Assembly (NCBI GenBank): GCA_963693365.1
Contig: CAVNZM010000001.1
Span: 16,740,001-16,804,000, forward strand
Direction of reading: 5' to 3'
Length of the DNA: 64,000 nucleotides
Source of the DNA: Amoebidium appalachense
Taxonomy: Eukaryota; Ichthyosporea
The notes under the pieces were generated by a model. It saw only the letters and a list, made by a program, of their open reading frames with translations, had not been told where the DNA came from and did not search any database. Position numbers and translations under genes: made by a program. Each line of letters begins with the position of its first letter. Within the stretch, counting starts at the first letter, position 1. Shown here piece after piece: positions 58,555-64,000 of the stretch.

Positions 58555-59426
58555 TGTATGCGTTAGAGGGTTGGAAATATGGAGGACACAACAAAGAGCA
58601 ACAACAAAACGTCACAAAAGTGGGAAATCCAAAATCAAACAATTTGAGTGTGCAGGCAGAAGACACTTGAACAGGGGGGGGGAGATGCCAGAAATGCAGA
58701 GTATAAAGACCCCTTGTGTGTGTGTGTGTGTTTTGGGGGGGGGGGGGGGGGGGGGGGGGGAGGGGGAGATTGCCAAACCTAATCATTGGAGGTGTGGCGG
58801 TATAAACATTGAGCATGTTTGTGGCTGCCTCAGCCGACTCAAGCTCAATGAACGCCTGGAAAAACAATTACTTTAGCCGATAATCACACCCCACGACACG
58901 ATCAAGAGAAAAAATGGAGCATTCCCTTTCTCTGTGCAAAACGACCAGCCCGTCGGACCTAAGAACTGCGACACACAACATATCCAAGCCAACAGAGCTA
59001 ATATGGGGGCAAGAGGTCATGTGTTTCAACACAAGTGCCTGTCTTTTTCCTTCGAGTAGCAGGATGTGATCTTGGGCGTGCCCCCACCCCACACAAACCC
59101 AGCCATGATGCCCATAAAGCATCCTGAAAAACCTCCATGCTTTTTAACGTATAGCAAAGGGCATACTCCAACCCACACAATGCCCCCCAACGCCCCAAAG
59201 TGCTATGATAACACACCTGAGTCTTGCCCTTGAGCATGAGCACATTCACGACCCGACCAAACGGCTGGCCCAGCTGCAACAGCTCCATCTCAGTGCAGTC
59301 CGCAGGAACATTGCGGCAGTGCAGTACAGCAGAGGGTCCCTCAACACGCGCCCTCTTGGCACCTTCAGGGTAGCACCCATATTCTTCAGGATCACAAACC
59401 AGAAGGGACAGCTTATGCAAAGATAG
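53354..59426 (-). CDS. PTBP: Polypyrimidine tract-binding protein (PTB/hnRNP I-like), four RRMs
   Basis: Minus strand. Exons in order: 59426-59218, 58855-58779, 58113-57969, 57486-57432, 56890-56832, 56542-56397, 55596-55487, 55031-54810, 54547-54444, 53909-53710, 53510-53354. Phases agree at every junction, giving about 493 residues plus TAG. RRM1 begins [23 protein letters not shown]2 has [20 protein letters not shown] and [19 protein letters not shown]3 has [22 protein letters not shown]4 has [20 protein letters not shown] and ends [11 protein letters not shown]. The RRM3-4 linker [13 protein letters not shown] is highly PTB-like. PTB binds CU-rich RNA in the nucleus and controls exon choice and 3' processing. 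KRAR before RRM1 may be a nuclear localisation signal. The start codon is not found; the first exon shown follows an acceptor at 59427. Introns are rich in sense-strand C runs. Confidence 0.93.
57044..57096. repeat. (CA)n microsatellite in a PTB-like intron
   Basis: About 26 CA units on the plus strand, followed by imperfect CA-rich sequence to about 57290. Relative to the minus-strand gene it is (TG)n, unlike the sense-strand CA arrays of the SET locus. CA-adjacent acceptors are therefore not universal here. Confidence 0.9.
58495..58553. repeat. Poly-G tract, 59 bp (C tail of family A copy 3)
   Basis: An uninterrupted G run on the plus strand directly abuts 58554. On the minus strand it is the C tail of the adjacent repeat. 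It lies in the intron between RRM1 exons of the PTB-like gene. Confidence 0.85.
58554..58674 (-). repeat. Dispersed poly-C-tailed repeat, family A, copy 3
   Basis: On the minus strand it starts GTTCAAGTGTCTTCTGCC, almost identical to the 8126 copy. It contains TTTTGTGACGTTTTGTTGTTG-type sequence and CATATTTCCAACCCTCTAAC, then a 59-base C tail. It is in sense orientation within a PTB-like intron. Confidence 0.8.
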
Positions 59427-61088
59427 CTACAAGCAGTTGAGCAGAATCTTGCGGAATTGTTTCCTTTCCCACTCTCTTCCCTCCTTTCGCCTACTTGGGC
59501 ACATCAGGTTTAGATAGCTATTTCTTGCAAGAGGTCTCAGTGTGAAATCAATTGAAATCTAACTGTTGCTGGCCAATTCTCAGACGATTTTCTATTTCCC
59601 ATATTGCTCAGTGGCCCGTGTTTGTTGCATCACGTGTAACAAGAGCCAAGCAAAAAGCTGTGAGATGTGTTGTCTTTGAACACAGACCACACCTACTCCA
59701 AAAAAAGCTACCCATCTCAACAGCAAAGTCGACGTATGTTATATGGTATATGCAGGCAGGTGGGTTTGTGGCAAGTAAGTGGGTATGTTCGTGTTTTTGT
59801 ACCAAGATCTACACTGAACTAGGCAGAGATAGTTGGATAGCCATGCACAAAGGTGCATCCACAGAGATCGCTGGACGTATATGAAAAAGCCTTCCTGAAA
59901 GTACCCCCTGTGCTTGAATTTACCCTCTTCCTTAGGGAATCCGATAAAGCACACTGTATCTACACACGTGCAAGTGCATGGCAAAAAAGCATGCCACCCA
60001 CCAACCCAACTACGCAACCAACCCCACACAGACCATATACCCCAGACCTATTGGGTTCCACAAACCTTGGCCATTCTGTGCCTCATCGTTGCCCCTCTTC
60101 TGACCAGCAGCGTCAGCCATTTTTGCTGTTCGTTTTCCAAGATGCCGTTAACACATGGCCAGGGACGGGGCAAGTACATGCACAACGGATAAACGTACTC
60201 CATAAACTGCTTTATTCTCTTACACCTATGCTTGCATGCTTAGACATTTCCCGCCGCTCCGCCACAGGCACGCATGCTTACACTTTACAGCTCACGTATT
60301 TGTGCGGGTCACGCTTACGCTTATTGCAGTGGACACAAGACAAAACACAGGAGCACACTGGCAATCCAGAAACACACCACTTCGTCTGCTCTTTTACGTT
60401 TGCTCTTGCGAGTATACGGCCCTTTATTTTATTTGTTGTCCCCATTCTTCGTTTTCTCACTTTTGAGAAGAAACAAGCGAAATTTGGAAAGAGAAAGTGA
60501 AAATGAAAATAGAGGGCGAGTGCTCGAATAAGGGAAAAGGGGAGGAAAGGGAAAGGAACCTTTTGGAGCTCAGAAAACCGGAGGAGCGGCAGGTGCAGGA
60601 GAAGGAAACGAGGAAAAGGCGAAGAAGGGCAGGCGAGAGAAAAAAAGCCTTGAATGTCTTTCTTGCTCGAAACTAAAACGAGCAGAAAACGAAGGGGCGA
60701 AAGTAAAAATTCACAGAGGGCAGAAAAAACTTTTGTCAATCTTGTGTTCGTGCTACGTCACGTGGGACAGGGCTTTTTGATTGGGTTACAAGCAGGCCAA
60801 CTTAGATTACGTGACTAATTAGGATTGGCGTAGAAAGTATCGCTTACGTAAGTTAGATGGCCCAGCCTGTAAAGCACTTTCGGGTCACGGCTCACTGACC
60901 GTTCGAACAAGCACTCCCCAACCCTCTTCCATCTTTCAGACTCCACCGACTGGCCATGGGTTTGAAAAAGAAGAGAACTGTTAGCCGGAGCGAGCTTTAG
61001 CGGCTAGGTTATGCTCGGTGTATGTAGTGTGCTCCCTTTGTGGTGGTAACTGAACTAAAGGATTTTGTAGCTATCCCTGTTGCATAGT

Positions 61089-61123
<35 letters not shown>

Positions 61124-61264
61124 CCGCCCTTTTTTTTTTTTTTTTTTTTTTTTTGACGGGGGTCAAAAAAGCGAAGGCCGGATCAGTTATAAAGTGTAAG
61201 ACTGCCACCGACACAATTTCAGGGAGAGAAAGGAGGACGGGCTGAGCTACGTCAATCAAAAAGA
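59427..61264. other. Divergent spacer between the PTB-like and MCRS1-like genes
   Basis: This region should hold the unseen first exon(s) of the PTB-like gene, both promoters and 5' UTRs. It is poor in homopolymers except a C run plus T run at 61090-61154. ORFs of 85-215 codons near 59850-60740 show no domain. Confidence 0.5.
60743..60855. promoter_or_regulatory. Cluster of ACGT-core and CCAAT-type motifs in the divergent spacer
   Basis: Within about 110 bp lie TACGTCACGTGG (about 60754-60765), TTACGTGA (60807-60814) and the palindrome CTTACGTAAG (60843-60852). Inverted CCAAT cores (ATTGG) occur near 60780 and 60824. ACGT cores are bZIP and bHLH sites. Clustering between two divergent genes suggests a shared promoter, by inference only. 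Confidence 0.35.
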
Positions 61265-62776
61265 ATGCCGTCCCACAAGGTAAACTGGGAGCAGGTTATG
61301 TTACAGCAGATTCTTAGAGCATGAAAGGGATCACAAATATGTTTCTTTTTTGGAGTGCTAAGAAACCGGCCAAAGGAAGACGACCAGGAGGGAACGTAAA
61401 GTACGGTCCCTCCCCCCCCCCCGCCCTCCCTCCCCCCGTCCCCCTCCTTCCCACCATCCCTTTGCCAACTCCCCCTCTGAGTTCTATTTTCGTTGTTATG
61501 GACGACATAGGTAAGCGACTGCTGCTCACGGTGTGCTTTTTGCTCCACAGGCAAAGAGGCTGCGAAAGGACTCGACTGTTGAAGAGGAGAGTGAGGACGA
61601 GTCGGCTGGTGGTAAGTCTCATTTCATCGTTTCCCCGTTTATTTTCTCCTTCTTATATTTGTTTTACTTATTTTTTTATACTTTTTTTGGAGGGGAAGGG
61701 GGGGGGGGGGGGGGGGGGGGAAGGGGGAGGGGATGGAAGGAAGGGGAGGGCATTGCCTGTGCTGCTTATAATTCAAGGTTGCTGTGCCTTTGCCATGCCC
61801 CAAATTTGGGGACTACGTAAAAGAGTGTGTTTGTGTGTGTGTGGTTTGTGTATTTCGTTGTCAGTTCAATGTACTTGCGCCTGAGTTGGTGTGCCCACAT
61901 GTACATGCATTCATGCACAATCGTAAAACGTGTGCGAGCACTCTAGTGTCATTGCGTAATCGTACCTAGGTGGTTATCCTTGCACACATGTTCGTCCTGG
62001 CGAGCAAAACACATCCGAAATAATACTCACGTTATGGTGGGGGGTAGACTTCATCCGCTGGCGCCACGTTGATGACATGGCGCTGATAAACGGCATGCAG
62101 CAAGTGGGCAACATCGTCCAGGTGTATCGGGCAACCAAGTTCTCACGGCCATACACGCTTAAGGAGTTGAGGGAGAGGTGGCAAGCCCTGCTGTATGATA
62201 AGACTGCCTCGAGGTGGGTGCCTGTGCTGTATTGAGCCTTTCTGGTGTTGGCTGTGGTGTGTGCAAATGATCGATTGTGGGTTTAGACATGATTCTGGTG
62301 TTGGCTGTGGCGTGTGCAAATGATCGATTGTGGGTTTAGACATGAATCCTAAAAGTATGTGGAATCAACCAACTGCTTGACACCATCATTCACCCCCCCC
62401 CCCCCCCCCCCCGTTTTCATATCCTCTTGATATTTGTTCACCAGTAAACTCCAGCTCATCTGATCTATTTCTGACCTTACCTGTTCGACTCTTTCCAGGC
62501 GGTCACTGCACCAGCTAGCCAAGTTCGACCAGGATGCACTACTTCCCATCACCGACCTGCATGCACCCTTGTGGAGTCCTCAAGAGGAGGACGTGCTAAG
62601 AACTGTGTGTCCCCCCCCCCCCCCCCCCCCCCCCCCCGGCCCTGCCCCGTCCGCGTGTTTGCCTGCCTGCCTGGCTGCCCGTAAACATCACACTTTATGC
62701 ACCTTGTGATTCCCCTTTGGATCTCTTTTTTTATAACAACCGCCTTTCGCACACCGTGTTTGTTTTCCTCCCCTTT

Positions 62777-62823
<47 letters not shown>

Positions 62824-64000
62824 CCCCGGCGACTCCCTTGCGCCCTATAAAAACACACACTGCCCACACCAACCTCCCGACCTACTCAGCTACCCCACCT
62901 CGTGACCCGCGCGTCCACTACCATTACTACCCTATTGCAACCCGTGCACAAATCAACCCTTCAAAAACGGTGGCCTGTTCATTCACTTCCTCAACCTTTG
63001 AAACCTGCCCCCCCCCACCCCCCACCCCCCCACCCCCTTCCCCCCTTCCCCTCTCCCCCTCCCCCCCTCCCCCCCCCCCACCTCACCCCACCCCCACCCC
63101 CACCCCCACCCCCCTGGGTAGGGGGGGGGGGGGGGGGGACAGCGCTTCTCAGGTTGCTCTATTGCACTCTACAAGATAAGCGCCTTCGCACAAAATTCGT
63201 TTCCTAGGCACACACACGTGTACACACCCCCACAACAGACACACACGTGCACACACCCTCACACAACAGGCGCACACGTACACACACGCCCACACAACAG
63301 GTACACACACTGGCATACACCCCCACACAAGACCCACACACGTGCATACACCCCCACACTACTAATACACACACACACACGTACACCACAGGCTTGTGCA
63401 CGAGCATGCACGCAACCACTTACGGAAGCACGTGTACTTTTATCCCCCCCCCCCCCCCCCCCCCCCCCCCCTTCCCCCCCGGCCCAGTGTTTGTCCGTCA
63501 TAACGTGCACTTCGTGCTCTAAACACGTCCTCACCTCCCCTCCCCCCCCCCCCCCCTCCTCCCCCCCTACCACCACCCCCTCCCTCCTCACCACCACCAC
63601 CACCACCACCACCACCATTACAGCACCACCACATAGTGCACGGATACGTACTCAACACACACGCTCACACACACACACACACATACATGCTTACACGTCC
63701 CCCCTTCTCCCCCTTCACATCCGCACAGGTTCCCGAAAAACCCACACCCGGGTTGGAGGTATTTGAGAGTCTGCTTGAAGAGTACAAGGCCACACTGCAC
63801 CCCAGCCGCACGGCAAAGAAGTTGCAGGCCCACTGGAGACTACTGGCCCACTACGGCCTACTCAATAGAAGTAAGACCACAAATAGCACAGGAATCTATT
63901 AATAGCATGGCAGCAAGTGTATGGACGCATATATTGTTAATGGAGCGTACGGATAGTATAAATACCACACATTGCCAACTTAATCATTCGGAAGGCACTA
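61265..64000 (+). CDS. MCRS1: Microspherule protein 1 (MCRS1)-like, N-terminal part, cut by window end
   Basis: Exons 61265-61279 (MPSHK), 61551-61611, 62048-62213, 62499-62604 and 63729-63870 continue past the window; phases agree and 163 residues are visible. After a basic/acidic stretch (AKRLRKDSTVEEESEDESAG), the MCRS_N domain reads WRHVDDMALINGMQQVGN, then TKFSRPYTLKELRERWQALL. It continues through WSPQEEDVLRT and LEVFESLLEEYKATLHPSRTA to KLQAHWRLLAHYGLL. This closely follows the Trp-x-Asp-Asp-x-x-Leu-Ile, Phe-Ser-x-x-(Tyr/Phe)-Thr-Leu and Leu-Gln-Ala-His-Trp pattern of MCRS1. In animals MCRS1 belongs to chromatin complexes (NSL, INO80) and acts in nucleoli and on spindles. The FHA domain normally at the C-terminus should lie beyond 64000. 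The 5-codon first exon is the least certain part. Confidence 0.85.

Overview
This window is nuclear DNA from an intron-rich eukaryote. Genes are split into many short exons with GT-AG introns (one GC-AG). The gene set includes a PTB-type splicing regulator, an MCRS1-like protein, SETD/RBCMT-class methyltransferases, APRT and F-box/LRR proteins. LTR-retrotransposon and TIR-transposon debris is present. No bacterial or organellar signature was seen. The species cannot be named from the sequence; a unicellular eukaryote fits best. I found no tRNA, rRNA or CRISPR array.

The DNA has an extreme low-complexity texture. Runs of 20-70 C (or G) occur in most introns and spacers, with long (CA)n, (CT)n and (GA)n arrays. 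C usually lies on the coding strand of the nearest gene. In the SET locus many introns end in a (CA)n tract running into the acceptor AG. Most long ORFs in the window are Pro/Gly/Thr-His/Val-Cys/Leu-Ser translations of these tracts and are not genes.

Layout. 1-6088 (+): 3' part of a nuclear-type R-E/R-D repeat, Pro-rich, coiled-coil protein. 7547-18239 (+): a complete SETD/RBCMT-type protein with an N-terminal PP1-docking-like motif and a TIR transposon in one intron. 18768-25041 (+): a second, diverged SET module whose first exon is in phase with the last exon of the first, so the two may form one double-SET gene. 27318-28710 (-): decayed F-box/LRR gene. 31980-36065 (+): APRT. 38894-39228 (-): CHRD-domain fragment abutting a Ty3/gypsy integrase remnant (39229-41640), which carries a 39-bp palindromic insertion with an 8-bp target duplication and a 936-bp solo LTR with a 5-bp duplication. 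44418-45794 (+): GNAT-like acetyltransferase with one frameshift. 49164-51408 (+): second broken F-box/LRR copy. 53354-59426 (-): four-RRM PTB-like protein. 61265-64000 (+): MCRS1-like gene, divergent from PTB across a spacer with clustered ACGT-core sites.

At least two families of about 110-150 bp dispersed repeats end in the poly-C tracts. This suggests that some C runs are tails of a mobile or amplified element. Exon boundaries were placed by eye from splice sites, reading phase and remembered family conservation; no alignment or transcript data were used.
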